Below the pieces are notes generated by a model that did not search any database, was not told the DNA's origin, and saw only the letters and a list, made by a program, of their open reading frames with translations. A stretch of DNA of 64,000 nucleotides from Nissolia schottii. Lineage: Eukaryota; Streptophyta; Magnoliopsida; Fabales; Fabaceae. The DNA is taken from NCBI GenBank assembly GCA_003254905.1, contig QANU01000247.1, positions 307,583-371,582 of the forward strand, in the 5' to 3' direction. Shown here one piece after another: positions 11,583 to 22,911 of this stretch. Made by a program: the position numbers and the translations under genes. Position 1 is the stretch's first letter. Each line of letters opens with the position of its first letter.

Positions 11583-13312
11583 CTAATCTCCTAGATTCAC
11601 GACATCATCATCAAAGGCATCGTCGGACTCGGACTTGGACAATAGCAACTCAAATGGCATGTCAAGGGTGGCCGTACTGCTTGATCCTCGAGCAGATCTG
11701 CCAAAGCAAACCTACATCGCCTTGAGCTTCTCGCTCATCTAAGCCTTGTCCTTTCTTATCTGCATCTTCGCCTCCGCCTTGATATGATGCAGCTCTTGAA
11801 CCACTTACTTGTGCCCCACCACTTGCATATGTAGCTCCTGGTTCAGCTTGAACAGGCGCTGGCGGAGCTCTTCACTGTCTGGCGTCAGTGAGGGCCCAGT
11901 AAATAAAGTCGTCGATCGTGGCCCCCTTGATGTAACCGAGATCTATGTCCCCCAGCCTTATACGCAATTGTGGTTCATACTGCCAACCACATCCAGCCAA
12001 ACCGCCTCTTTATTGACGAGGGATGGCTTGGTGCCCAGGGGGGCATTCTGAGCCAGCTGAGTCTGCGCAGCCTGAAGTGCCTCATCAAATGTAGCCTACA
12101 AAAATAAAAAATTTAACAATTATTAATAAAGGAAATTAAAATAGTAAGGAAAAAAATTATAATTAGATAATGAATGTAAAAATTACTCACAGTAGTTTGT
12201 TAGGAGTGAGCGCCAACCCGCTGAGACTTGTCCGCCTTCATGGTGTGGATCTCATGGAACAACTCCACCTCAATCAGCTCCTGACCCATCTGTCAGTGCT
12301 GCATATTTAATTGTTTAAAATAATATAAATTATATACTTCATATTTAAATAAAAACTTAAAGTACAATAACTAATAATTGTAAAATAAATTAAGGAAATT
12401 ACCATCCTGAAGCGTGTGGAAGGCAAGCTCGCAGAGCCTCCAGTGTGGACGTTGTCCCCCCCGACCCTAAGTATGGGCACGCTTAGAGTTCTCAGATCAG
12501 GTCTTAAACTGGTTTGAGGCCCAATAACCATTTAGCTGAGCAAGTTACTCAGGGGTCAACTAGTTCGGGTCTTTGTCCTTACCCGAATGGATATCCCCCA
12601 ATAGCTGCTAGAGACGCCTGCTAGCCCGGTAGTTAAATGCCTTCTTCATGCTGACTTCTTTGAAAGGATCATACTCAAAATGATCCTGAAAATATAAACA
12701 TTAAAACATTATTCATTAATTAGATAAATAATTTAATTTAAGCAAAACTTATAATTATTTAAAAAAAATTTACCTTCCAAACGTTGAAGAGGTGATCTTT
12801 CTCCTCACTACTATACTGCTGCCACTTACAGACGACTCTGTTGTAGCATTTTTTTCCAAGTCTCTGTCACAGCGTGACTTGCAGCCTCGTGGGGAATCCA
12901 CCTATATATACAAACACAATGAACAATATATATATATATTAGTAATGCTACAAATCTTAAATAAATTTCAAGTATAAAATAAAACAAAAATAATTAACAA
13001 AACTTACTCTCTATTATTCTCGTCCAGTCAGATAAACACCCGCCCTCGATGTGTGGCAGATCCCTGCGACTGGGTGCCAGTGGGAGTGTCCAGCTGTGGC
13101 GGTTGTGCCGCTGGAGGAGGTGGTGGAGTATCCTACTCGGCGTAGCTCCCAAACCTCGCCACCTATGACAACGAGGGAGGCATGAGGCTCAATGTGGGAG
13201 CATCACTTGACTCCCGATGGAGGTCATCTCCTACAACCTCCCTAAAGCCTGGGATCGGTATAAAATCGTCCCTGATGGCTGGGCTCGAGAACGCTGACGT
13301 GTTGCTCGACAT
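11583..13312 (-). pseudogene. Ptta/En-Spm-type transposase gene, degraded
   Basis: Minus strand. A possible start (MSSNTSAFSSPAIRDDF) lies at 13312. It is followed by a Pro-rich strip, an exon-like piece with WIPHEAASHAVTETWKKCY (about 12903-12850), a piece with FEYDPFKEVSMKKAFNYRAS (about 12690-12600), the NVHTGGSAS motif typical of plant Ptta transposases (about 12457-12430), a Leu/Gln-rich segment (ELRQRLFKLNQEL) suggesting a coiled coil, and an acidic tail (SESDDAFDDD) ending at 11583. Family members are the second, DNA-binding protein of CACTA elements. Several in-frame stops mark it as dead. AT-rich introns appear to separate the pieces; exon limits were not resolved. Confidence 0.75.
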
Positions 13313-13442
13313 CAACCCCGACCACCCGCCCCTGCCCTCCCCTTACTACCTTGCCTAGTAGATACGGGATAGTAGTCATTTACCTGCCTTTTTTCCTTTA
13401 TCGACTATACTAAAAAAAATAAAATATAAATATTAACATATT

Positions 13443-13470
13443 AACATATATATATATATATATATATATT
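13443..13470. repeat. (TA)n microsatellite
   Basis: An uninterrupted ATATAT run inside the large CACTA element, upstream of the Ptta-like remnant. Confidence 0.85.
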
Positions 13471-13789
13471 AATCTAACATATATTAATCTAAAATCTAAC
13501 ACATTAACATATATATTAATCTAACATATTAATTTAAACTAATAAATTAAATAATATTAACATATTATACATTAACAAAATAAAAACTAACCTGAATTGT
13601 CAATGGTGGCGGTGGCGACAGTGCAACGGTGGCTGCAGTGGTGGTAGTCGACGGTGGCGATGGTGACGATGGCGATGGCGGAATCGGAGGACGAGGGTAT
13701 TGGTGGAGAGGACTCGGAGGGGTTGTGGTGGAGGAGGGTTAGGCGCGAAGAAAGAAATAATGGAAGTGGCGGACGGAAGAGCTCTATAT

Positions 13790-14450
13790 ATAAAGTCATT
13801 ACTGTCGGATTTATCCGACGGTAACTAGACAACCGTTACAAACATGGGAAAACGTGCATCCTTTCATATTTCGATACTGTTACTGTTGGCTTTTTTCAAC
13901 GATAAGTAGTCGAACGTTACAGACATGGGGAAAACGCGTGTTTGTTCATATTTCCAGACACTTATAGTTAGATATTTTCAACGGTAATTAGTCGAACGTT
14001 ACAAATTTGGGGAAAATGTGTGTCTGTTCATATTTCGACATCTTACCGTCAGTTTTTTTCAACGGTAATTAGTCGAATGTTACATGCGTGGTGAGCACGT
14101 GCGTCCCCTCAAATTTCCAACCTCTTACCATCGGATTTATCCGACACAAACGGTAACAATAATTCCAAAAGTTTTTAGCACATTTATTGTTGGACTTTCC
14201 CAACAGTAAATTTAAGACTAAAAAAATGTGTTGTTTTACCGTTGGTAACTTCCAACGGCAAGACGTTCTCTTCACCACGCGCCATTTGGCGCTAACTATT
14301 ATCAGTGGTTTTACCGTCGGAATATATTATCCGACGGTACTTGTGACCAAAATTGCTCCGGTTTAGCTTGCAAACCATTACCGTCAATTTTTTTTTGTGT
14401 TTTTCAACGGTAATACCGTCAGATTATTTTTTGACGGTAATTACTGTGTT
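13790..14450. repeat. Right subterminal repeat array of the large CACTA element
   Basis: At least ten diverged copies of TTACCGTCGG and CCGACGGTAA-type motifs in both orientations run up to the right terminus. The spacing is irregular. This is the promoter-side end of the element for its minus-strand genes. Confidence 0.8.
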
Positions 14451-14460
14451 TCTAGTAGTG

Positions 14461-15951
14461 TGTGTAAAATTAAGCTAATATATGGAAGCCACTAACAAAA
14501 CCTGAAGCATTAATATGTGTTTTCTATTGTATATACTATTTGTTAACATTGAATTTTACGGACTCCAAAATAAATAAATCACTAGTTTTTTTTTTATTTA
14601 GGTAAAGATGAGAGGAAAAAATACAATTAAAGAGGGAAAATTGAGTGATTTTATATTTTCTTTTTCATTTGGTTCACAAGAGAAAATAAATATTGGTTCA
14701 TTCGGATTAATTTTTTTTTAATTGTTTTTTTAAGTAGAGTTTCTTTTAGTAGAACATTTTTTCAATAAAACATATAACAAACACTTTAAATTATATCCAA
14801 ACACTCATAAAATTATAAAAGTGTTTTTTTTATTATAAAAAAAATAATTTTTTTTAAATAATAATAAAAAAAGTCAATCCAAACAAACTCATATGTCTCA
14901 CTAAAATATTTTCTCGCCTCAATGCGAAGATTGTCGACCAAGAATGTGTGCAGATCAAAGACGAATAAAGACGTCCGCAGAAAGAGAGAAACAAAAGTGC
15001 AGACGAAAAATAAAGCAGAGAGCATGGCTGAAACTAAATTACACGACAGAACGGAATGGATAGTGACGACGACGAACTAAGTGTTAATCCATCCACATGG
15101 GTGACTTTGTAGCTGGGTAGCTTTGAATAAGTATAACGTTTGACAAAATGCACCAGATCATGGAATCGTGGCGTGCAAAAAGACTATTCATTCCAATAAA
15201 ATTGTGTTGTGTTTTCATTTCATATGAAATATTTGCCATAAAAAAATTTATTTGAGATACCATATCGACTCATTTTATCTATCATTATTAGATAAGATCT
15301 TAATGTATAGGTAATAAGGGATGGGAATGTCTCAAAAACTAGATGAGACTAACATGATCTCATTGCAATATACATCGAGTAACGTATTCGAACTTGCTAT
15401 CTTGAAAAGTCAATAATGTTCTAGTAATCAACCAAGCTCTTATATGTAATTGATCATGTTTCTTTGGTTGTGCGTATATGTGACAAGTCTGGTCTACGTC
15501 ATAACATTTCGCGACAGTGGGTTTCCCATGGTGGGTTGGGTTGACAGATTAATTGCTGTCTTTTAGTCATTTTTTCTTAGTCCAATTACTAATGCAATAG
15601 TAATTAGTAACTAAATAAAGCAATTTTTTCAAAGTGACCACTTCATAATTTGAATGGTCGAGTTTGTTTAAAATGCGATCAACTACTTTTGGATTCTGTC
15701 TTCTATTTATTTATCTTATCGTTGAATAATATTATCGATTGATTAGACCCTAATCTATTCTATGCGTTGGAAAAATAAGATAATTAATGTTGTGCTGATC
15801 TTCAACGACTCAAAGCCTCTGTCAAACTTTCTGAGTTTTTATCTATTGGTTTAGCGGTGATGAGATCCAAGAAATACGCTTGAGCAATAACTGGCAAGGA
15901 CTCGTATCCTGGCCTTCAACATCTTTAAATTACGAAGTCGTTGGCTGCCAT
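14461..15951. other. AT-rich intergenic spacer
   Basis: No gene was recognised. Reading frames here are short, low in complexity and unsupported. The final 8 bp (15944-15951) are the left target-site duplication of the following hAT element. Confidence 0.6.
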
Positions 15952-16728
15952 TACGGGTCAAAATGGGCTAGCCCAACTAGACTTCATCTAATTAAGTAAG
16001 TCTAATATGTTTTTAAATTACTTAGCTCAAACGCAAGTCTATTATTCATCATAGACATTTTTCCAAAGCTTAGCTTGACCTTTTTAAAAATTTAGCTTAG
16101 GCCAAAAGCCTGTTTATAGGTCTACTCAAAATAAAAAAGTTTATATATTATTTGTAATTAGAACTATATATACAGTGTATTTAATTAAGTCATTAATAAA
16201 AAATATTAAAAAAATATATTAGTTTTTTGATTCATTTAAGTTTAATATTAAGTTTAATATTGTCAAAATAAACATAAAAGAATATGAATTATATAAGTAA
16301 TTAAGAAAGAAGGCTACTTTATAAAGATTGAAGTGATATAACAAGAAAAAACAAATTAATAAGTATTATAATAGACAAAAAGATGAAATGCTAGGTGCCT
16401 AGATTTGAGACAAAGACAAAGAGATGAAAAATCAAAGAAAAATGTTTGACTCAGTTTCTTAGGGAGTAAGATAAATGAGAAACAAAAAAAAATTTGAATA
16501 TGAGAAGATTTTTTACGCAAGAATAGGACAAGATATATTTTTATAAATAGAATAGTCTATTGGTCCTAATAGACATTTTCTATTGCCTATGACCTTGACC
16601 TATTTAGCTAAAAAAAATTTAAGTATTAACTTGTCTGATCTGATTATAAAATGGGTTAGACTGAGCTAGACTTTAAATGAGTTTGACCAAAGGTCTTTGA
16701 CGAGCGGTCTAACATATTTTCACTCTTA
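15952..16728. mobile_element. Non-autonomous hAT-like element (777 bp)
   Basis: Ends TACGGGTCAAAATG and, on the opposite strand, TAAGAGTGAAAATA form a short imperfect terminal inverted repeat. Flanking 8-mers GCTGCCAT (15944-15951) and GCTGCAAT (16729-16736) differ by one base, fitting an old 8-bp hAT target duplication. The terminal regions are rich in TTAGGCC and GCCTAT words, as in the related copies near 22.5, 23.5 and 27.8 kb. No transposase is present. Confidence 0.65.
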
Positions 16729-16736
16729 GCTGCAAT

Positions 16737-18084
16737 GTACATGAAAAGTTTCTTTCTTCTAACACATAATCATTATGGCATGTACATAAGATTATTTTTG
16801 TGTAGATTCTAGGGTGCCCCAGGGACACCGCACCCCTCATCCTTAAAAAAATAAAATTTAGTATTGTATCCACTTATAAATAGTTAAATAATCATAAAAA
16901 TGTTTGTAATGAAACTTTAGTTTATGTTTATTTATACAATTTTTCTAATTTTTCGTTCCAAAGATTGAATTCCCAATTTTAAATTAAATTTTTTTTGAAA
17001 AAATCTTACAGATTGAATTTTAATGGGTTTCAAACTTCATTGAAATATCTTCTCACAGTGAATGAAATGTAAGTCAATACAATATTCATGTTAAATAAAT
17101 ACAAATCACATTTCCCATTTAACTTATGTAAATCTTGTTCTTTGATTTGCTTTTGACAAAGTTTGGAATAATTAAAGCACCAATAGTGCTAAAGAAAAAC
17201 ATAAACATTAGATAGCTTGAAAAAGCCCAAGAAAGATAAAATCTGACTAAATCTCGGTCAATTATAATCATTCCCTAACCATTTTCTTTGTTTCTCTTCC
17301 TTGATCCTATGCGCTAAACGCTAGACAAATTTTGTGTTACTTTCAAAGTTTTGGCCCAAAAATTAGTTCACAAGTTAATTTTCTAACTTTCATTTTATGC
17401 TATGCTTGAACTTAACCAACAGGAAATATATAAAACTAGCCGCGTCAAATGATAAAGTCCTTCCTGTTTGCTTGCTCCTACTGACTTTGGTAATTCGGAG
17501 AAAATTAAAGCGAAACCAAGTTCAATGTACGTGCCTTTTATCTACTACTTTGTGGTACTCAATTCAATGTTTTCAGTCCTGTTGTTAGTAACTGCGAAAA
17601 TGATGGCGTTGCTTTTGTCAATCATGCATGCACGCTGTACAGTGGTGTGATGTTTCAGTTCTTGTATGTGCATATATGAGGCGATATATGTAAGGAGGGT
17701 TTAGTGAGAGTAATGTTGGGGGAGATGGTTGCATTCACCCATGTTTAACACCTTGCACACTCACAATAATAAAGAGAGTTTTTTTTTAAGGATATTTGTT
17801 AAAAAGGAAAAGTAGTAAGTTTACAATAAAAAATTAAGACTTTTATATTTTTAATGAACAGTGAATGTATTTAATTTTAAGCGTAAAACTTATTATTTTG
17901 AGTTCTTTAACTAATGTTTTTAGGGTATTGGTTAGCAAAATCCTAATAAAAATGAGTCTCATATCTTTATGTAAAATATATTATCTCACTTATGGGCCTA
18001 TAACCTTTATTGCGAGTACGTGCAAATATAAGGTAGTAAATGTGTGTCTATCTAAATTTTTTTTCAATGTTGATATGATTGAAA
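16737..18084. other. AT-rich intergenic spacer
   Basis: No gene or RNA is recognised. Short frames at 17397-17650 and 17865-18101 have no family resemblance I can see. Confidence 0.6.
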
Positions 18085-18252
18085 GAGAAATTATTGTTTA
18101 GTTACAAGATCAACACACAATAAAAATAGGTCCTACCAAAGTAGGACTCAAAATCATTGGTGAGATACACAATAACAATGGATCCTACCACTTTGTTGCG
18201 TGTATCAAAATATGAAGTGTTGGTCGATCTTGTGACCAAGCAAAAATTTCTC
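18085..18252. mobile_element. Small foldback element (MITE-like)
   Basis: The left arm starts GAGAAATTATTGTTTAGTTA and continues CAAGATCAACACA. The right arm, reversed, reads GAGAAATTTTTGCTTGGTCA followed by CAAGATCGACCAACA. These imperfect arms of about 33 bp enclose about 100 bp with a second internal inverted pair (GGTCCTACCAAAGTAGGACTC). No coding capacity. The superfamily was not decided because no clear target duplication was found. Confidence 0.55.
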
Positions 18253-18919
18253 CTAATTAGAATGAATCTCACTTTTGATTGAATGTTAAGGATTATAAAT
18301 TATAACTTTAAGGGGATGTTTGATAACTTCAAAAACCAATTTACCTAGACACAAAATAGAACTAATTTTATGAACTTGGATAAAAAAGAATTAACTTTTT
18401 ATTAAATTGTATTTGGTCCGCAACTAACTTAAATTAGTTTTAAAATATTGTATAAATTATAATTATTTATCATGCTAAAATAATTAAATAGGTTAATGGA
18501 TATCAACAAAATAAATTTATATAAATAATAATAAATTATTAGAATTTAAAGTATCAAATACAATGTTTTGATAACTTATAAAAAAACTTGAAAAAAAAAT
18601 CTAAATAGAGTTGATAAAAAAAATATATAATACATGGTCATCAAAAGGGCACCAACAATCAAAATACTATTACATTTTTAGTAATATCTCTTTCTTATGA
18701 CAAGAACGGATCACAGAATAAATCATATCAAAAGAATAAGTGACTTCGATGTTTCAAAGTCACATCTCACATATCAAGAATTTTATCAAACACCTTTCTT
18801 GCAAACTCAATTTCATAAAAAAAAATGTATAAAATATTATTTTTAGAGAAAAGAGAGTTTAGCAGGGTCCCTAAAAGGGGGGAGGTGAAATCAAACGATA
18901 AAATAGAGATTACAAAATA
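18253..18919. other. AT-rich intergenic spacer
   Basis: No feature is recognised before the duplicated segment begins. Confidence 0.6.
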
Positions 18920-19204
18920 AACCACTAAGAACTAAATACAAATTCAAAAATAAGCAAAATAGAACCAACCAAATAGCAAAAACAACCCAAAAAACAAACT
19001 AGCAACAACAACCGCCAATCAAATTTTAAAGCCCCAAGCCAAGAGAACTCAAGCATTGAAGCTACAATGCAGAGAATGGAAACAAATTATTTTACTAGCT
19101 TAAATTGTTTGTGTCTTTGACAATAGAGATAACAACACAAAGTAGAAAACAGAGAAAGATATAATATAATGAGATGAAAATGTGAAATAATATAATCTAA
19201 AAGT

Positions 19205-19244
19205 CGTTACCGTTCCCGACGGTAATTTGCATGTTCTGGTAGTA
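19205..19244. repeat. Relic of a CACTA 3' end (left copy)
   Basis: TTACCGTT and CCGACGGTAA followed by GGTAGTAGTG look like subterminal repeats and the terminus of an older CACTA element. The right copy (23198-23300) keeps more repeat units at this point. No matching left terminus was found. Confidence 0.45.
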
Positions 19245-19950
19245 GTGGTTGTTATTTATATAACTTTCATTTTTTTTCTCATTTTTTCTTTAATTAAACA
19301 CCACATTTTTTTCTTTACTTTTCCCTTCATTTCACTACAAGAAATTACACTATTTCTGTCGATATTTTTCTCGGTTATGAGCCAGTTACTGTCGATAAAT
19401 TGTGTTTCTGACGGATTTAGCATCGGTCATCGGGTCACCGATAAAGGGTTCGATGGAAACCAATTTTACGTCGGAAGTGGAAGCCGACGGTAATTTGAAC
19501 CGGATTTCCGTCATAACTATCCAGCGCTAATAATAATAGTATTTTCTTCAAATGTTACCGTCACCGAAAATCTATGCTAATATTCCGTCGGTTAGTATTT
19601 ACCGTTGTCGTCGATAATCGTTGTCCATGCTACCGTCGGCTATAGCCGACGGTAATTGGCAAATATTTTAAAAAAAAAATTCATAACCTTTATTTTTGAA
19701 TGATTATTATTTATTTGAGTAACAATGTTGATGTAAATAATATGGTAATTTTATAATTAAATAATATGTAATATACGATTACATTCATTGTGAGAGTTAC
19801 AACAGATTAATGCATGTATCCATTAGCAAAGATAACAAATAAATTCACAAAGTGACACTTCCCATATATATCCCTGCGTGTTTAGATTCATTACGTAGTT
19901 AAAGAAGCAAATAATATACATAATATATTCAAAATTAATGTACAATATAT

Positions 19951-20346
19951 TCAGTCATCCACAAGGTCTTCATCCTCTACGTCATCCTCAGAATCATCCA
20001 CATCCACGTCTACATACACGTTCTCATCTACGTGTACGTTCACGTGCACGTTCCCACCCACGTTGACGTCCATGTGCACGTTCCCGTCCATGTGCACGTT
20101 CCCATCCACGTTGACGCCCACGTGCACGTTCCCATCCACGTTCACCTCCAAGTGGACGTTCACGTCCTCGTCCTCGTCCTCGTCCCCGTCCCAGAAAGGG
20201 GAGTCGTAGTCATCCCAAAAAGGGGAGTCATGGTCAGGCTCGTCGGACTCGGGTGGGGTCGTTACGGGTTCGTCGTCTTCAATGACGATAGGAGCAGAAG
20301 GATGATCGCCCAAAACCATAGCTACGCTATAGAAACTTAAGTTCAC
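19951..20346 (-). CDS. Acidic GNVHV-repeat ORF in CACTA copy 2
   Basis: A 131-residue frame. Residues about 10-60 are Asp/Glu/Pro-rich with two SPFWD words, residues about 60-110 are a VNVDGNVHV-like repeat with a six- to eight-residue period, and the end is an Asp/Glu tail. The first Met at 20346 may not be the true start: on the coding strand TTTCTATAG, a plausible splice acceptor, lies just before the second Met (MVLGDHPSAP), so this may be the last exon of a spliced gene. Copy 1 of the element retains the same frame with one repeat unit fewer. No known domain is recognised and the function is unknown. Confidence 0.5.
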   Translation of the reverse strand: MNLSFYSVAMVLGDHPSAPIVIEDDEPVTTPPESDEPDHDSPFWDDYDSPFWDGDEDEDEDVNVHLEVNVDGNVHVGVNVDGNVHMDGNVHMDVNVGGNVHVNVHVDENVYVDVDVDDSEDDVEDEDLVDD

Positions 20347-20479
20347 AATGTATTATCAGAAAGTAATTACAACCTACACTAGTTATACACTTAAGCTCAC
20401 AAATATATACCTACAACCTTAAGTTCAAATCTCCTTTGATCATCAACCTCACAACAATTCCAATTCCTCAACTAGTGGC

Positions 20480-20760
20480 AGACAATTCCAATCACACACA
20501 AATACACAAACACACAAACACACAAACAAATACACAAATACACAAACACACAAACACACAGAACCACACCCACAGAACCACACACAAATACACAAACACA
20601 CAAACACACCACACCCACACAACACACATCAGCCACGCACACAAACACACCCACACAACACACATCAGCTAGCCTCGCACACAAACATGCACACACACAA
20701 ACACAAAACCTCACAACACACCCACACAATCCCAAATCACACACACGCGCATATCATCAG
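20480..20760. repeat. CA-rich simple repeat
   Basis: Long runs of ACACAAACACAC-type sequence with short interruptions. Reading frames across it on both strands are artefacts of the simple repeat. In the sister element this stretch falls in the assembly gap. Confidence 0.9.
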
Positions 20761-21388
20761 CCACGGAGACACACACACGTTAAACAGAGAAAGCAGAGAT
20801 AGTGTTGGAGAAGCTGGTCGACCTGTAGTTGCGGAGTGGAAGTGGTGGCGCGGAGGGCAATGGCGCGGCAGTGGCGAGGGCGGTGGAGAGGGCGGGGCAG
20901 TGGCGAGGGCACGGGCGCGGCAGTGGCGAGGGCTGTGGAGAGGAGAGGATGGGTGGAGAGAAAGAAGATGAAATGAGGAGAATAGAAATGAAAGCTGGTT
21001 AAGTAATCTGCCCGACCTTTTACCGTCGGACATGACCGACAGCAACTTCAAATAACCGCCGGTAAAAATCCAATTCAAAACGGAGCGTTTAATTAAAACA
21101 TTTACGCTCAGTCAGCTATACAGACCGACGGTAACCAAATAATTTTGGCGCCAATTGACAGATCACATTATTTAATTACCGTCAGTTCGATTATCTTTTC
21201 GACGATAATGGGCAATCGTATTACCCGGCACCAATTTCGAAGTATTACCGTCGGGACAGTTTTCTGACGGTATCACCTCAGTATTTTCCGTCTGTCCTAA
21301 CCGACGGTAAATTTGGATTAGGGTTTTCCCGTCGGAATTGTCCGACGGTAATGCACACTTAATTTTTGTTAAGCCCTTGCGACACTTT

Positions 21389-21512
21389 AATTGAGAGATT
21401 GATAAAGGCCAAGACCAACATGGTTGTAATCTAGTTGGGAAAACAATAATATGATAATCCTCAACACCTGATTACCACCACCTTGGCCTTGGCCTTTATC
21501 ACTCTCCCAATT
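21389..21512. repeat. 43-bp-arm imperfect hairpin in CACTA copy 2
   Basis: Arms 21389-21431 and 21470-21512 pair with 6 mismatches in 43 positions by eye, with a 38-nt loop. The core of the stem is GATAAAGGCCAAG against CTTGGCCTTTATC. It is conserved in the sister element (2564-2687). Confidence 0.8.
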
Positions 21513-21585
21513 AACGTGGCGCCAGTAATAAGCTCAGCAAAAATTAGATAATAATTGAATAATCAGCCAATTAATGAATGACAAG

Positions 21586-21652
21586 GTCCAAGATGATGGT
21601 AGTCATCACTATTCCCCCAACGGCACAGCTGATAATTACCATCATCTTGGAC
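21586..21652. repeat. 16-bp-arm hairpin in CACTA copy 2
   Basis: GTCCAAGATGATGGTA at 21586-21601 is exactly complementary to 21637-21652, and the pairing extends inward with wobble-type changes. It lies 73 bp after the larger hairpin. Confidence 0.8.
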
Positions 21653-22531
21653 TTCGCATCCATTAGATGGCTCAGTTTACGCAACGGCGGCAGACTGATA
21701 ACCAAATTAAACTAATATCACGTCCACGACGACAAAAGCATCGTGCGACGGATAATAAAGGGGAGAATCGATGATAGAAGAGAAGAGAATAGAAAATATG
21801 GTGCATGCTTAGAAGGATGGGGGAGGGGTTTTTATACTATTCGGCCAAAGTGTTACCGTCGGATATATCCGACGGTTTTGTTCTCGGAACGGCGCGACGA
21901 TTAATGAGAATGTTGAACGTTTTGAAAACGGCCGAGCATTGCGTTGGGAAGAGGCGTCGGTTGAATGCCCGAGGCACTTACCGTCGGTTAATACCGCTGC
22001 TATAACCTCTGATATCTTTACCGTTGGACATGGCCGACGGGTTTGTTCTCGGAACCGGCGCCGGCGTGACGATTAATGGGATTGTTGAACGGCCGAGCGT
22101 TGGGAAGAGGCGTCAGTTGAATAACCGAGGCACTTACCGTCGGTTAATACCGCCGCTATAATTTGATATATTTACCGTCGTATCGAACCGCCGGTAATGA
22201 TTACACCATTAAATTATTGAATACACGCGGCTGTTTGCTATTTGTTTTCATTTTCCGTCGGTTATGGCCGACATAAATGTTGTTCCAGCCATACCCCGCT
22301 AAAAAATTACCGTCGGGAAGACTATCCCATGGTAATAGTACGCCTTTTTCACCAGTCCATTTCCTTCGACCGGTTACCGTCGGCTATTTTGTTTTTTCCG
22401 ACGGTAATTTCTCGACGGTAATAGTCATTTTTGTTGTAGTGTTTTCTTTTTGCTCATTTTCTTACTTTCGGCCAAACAAAGTACTAAAGAAATGAATTTA
22501 GAGGGCAGTGTACCTTGTATATACATACATG

Positions 22532-22910
22532 TAGGGGTGGGAATAGGTCATGCATGTTTCATTAATTTTTGGCTTGGGTCTGGCCTGTTAACTCTTATAG
22601 GCCGATTATTTTGCCTGACCTGACCTATTTCCAAGGCTTGGCCTAGCCTGGAACCTAATAGGCCTGTCTGTGTATTTTTTTATTATAAAAAAATAAAAAA
22701 TAAAAAATAAAATATTAAAATAAAATAAAATATGCAATTTTTAATTTTTCAAAAATAATCATAACAAAGTATTATTTTTGTTAATAACTTAATTTCTTAA
22801 TATAATAATATTCTAAAGTAAAAAAACTATAATATATATAGGTATTTCTTGAGAGAAGGGAGAGAGTTCAACTGAATATATAACATTTACTATATAACAA
22901 GCAAGAGTGT
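22532..22910. mobile_element. hAT-like element, truncated at the assembly joint
   Basis: It begins TAGGGGTGGGAATAGGTC after a CATACATG flank and is the left 379 bp of the same element found with both ends at 23457-24364. It stops at the single N at 22911. Confidence 0.7.
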
Positions 22911-22911
22911 N
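22911..22911. other. Single N at duplication joint
   Basis: A lone N lies exactly where the left copy of the duplicated segment ends and the right copy begins. Confidence 0.9.

Larger units (their letters stand above)
3810..14460 (-). mobile_element. Large CACTA (En/Spm) transposon with decayed transposase genes
   Basis: The left end begins CACTACAAGAAAAACACTAG. The right end, read on the other strand, begins CACTACTAGAAACACAG. A 3-bp target duplication TGT flanks it (3807-3809, 14461-14463). TACCGTC/GACGGTA-type subterminal repeats fill about 3830-4260 and 13790-14450. Two transposase gene remnants run on the minus strand: a Ptta/En-Spm type (11583-13312) nearer the 5' end, then a TNP2 type (about 4811-9980). 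This two-gene order is that of autonomous CACTA elements, but many in-frame stops show it is defective. A solo-LTR-like repeat (6519-7994) is inserted in the TNP2 region. Length 10,651 bp. Confidence 0.92.
19333..22441 (-). mobile_element. Non-autonomous CACTA transposon, copy 2 (3109 bp)
   Basis: It starts CACTACAAGAAATTACACT and ends TTGTTGTAGTG, with target duplication TTT (19330-19332, 22442-22444). It is the same family as 755-3624, sharing the acidic repeat ORF, hairpins and subterminal CCGTCGG arrays, and is ungapped. From left to right: left subterminal array; AT-rich strip; acidic ORF on the minus strand; CA-rich simple repeat; a GC-rich strip (about 20815-20960); further CCGTCGG repeats; two hairpins; right subterminal array. 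No transposase core is present, so mobility would need a partner. The ORF-upstream side is the right end. Confidence 0.92.
18920..22910. repeat. Left copy of a direct duplication (interrupted by a CACTA element)
   Basis: 18920-19332 plus 22442-22910 match 22912-23828 almost base for base. The CACTA element at 19333-22441 sits between the halves of this copy and is absent from the other. The copy ends abruptly at a single N within a hAT element whose right half is missing here. Confidence 0.85.

Noticed and set aside
20436-20971. Thr/His-rich, Cys/Val-rich and Arg-rich open frames on both strands
   Set aside because: They come from the CA-rich simple repeat and the adjoining GC-rich strip within CACTA copy 2.
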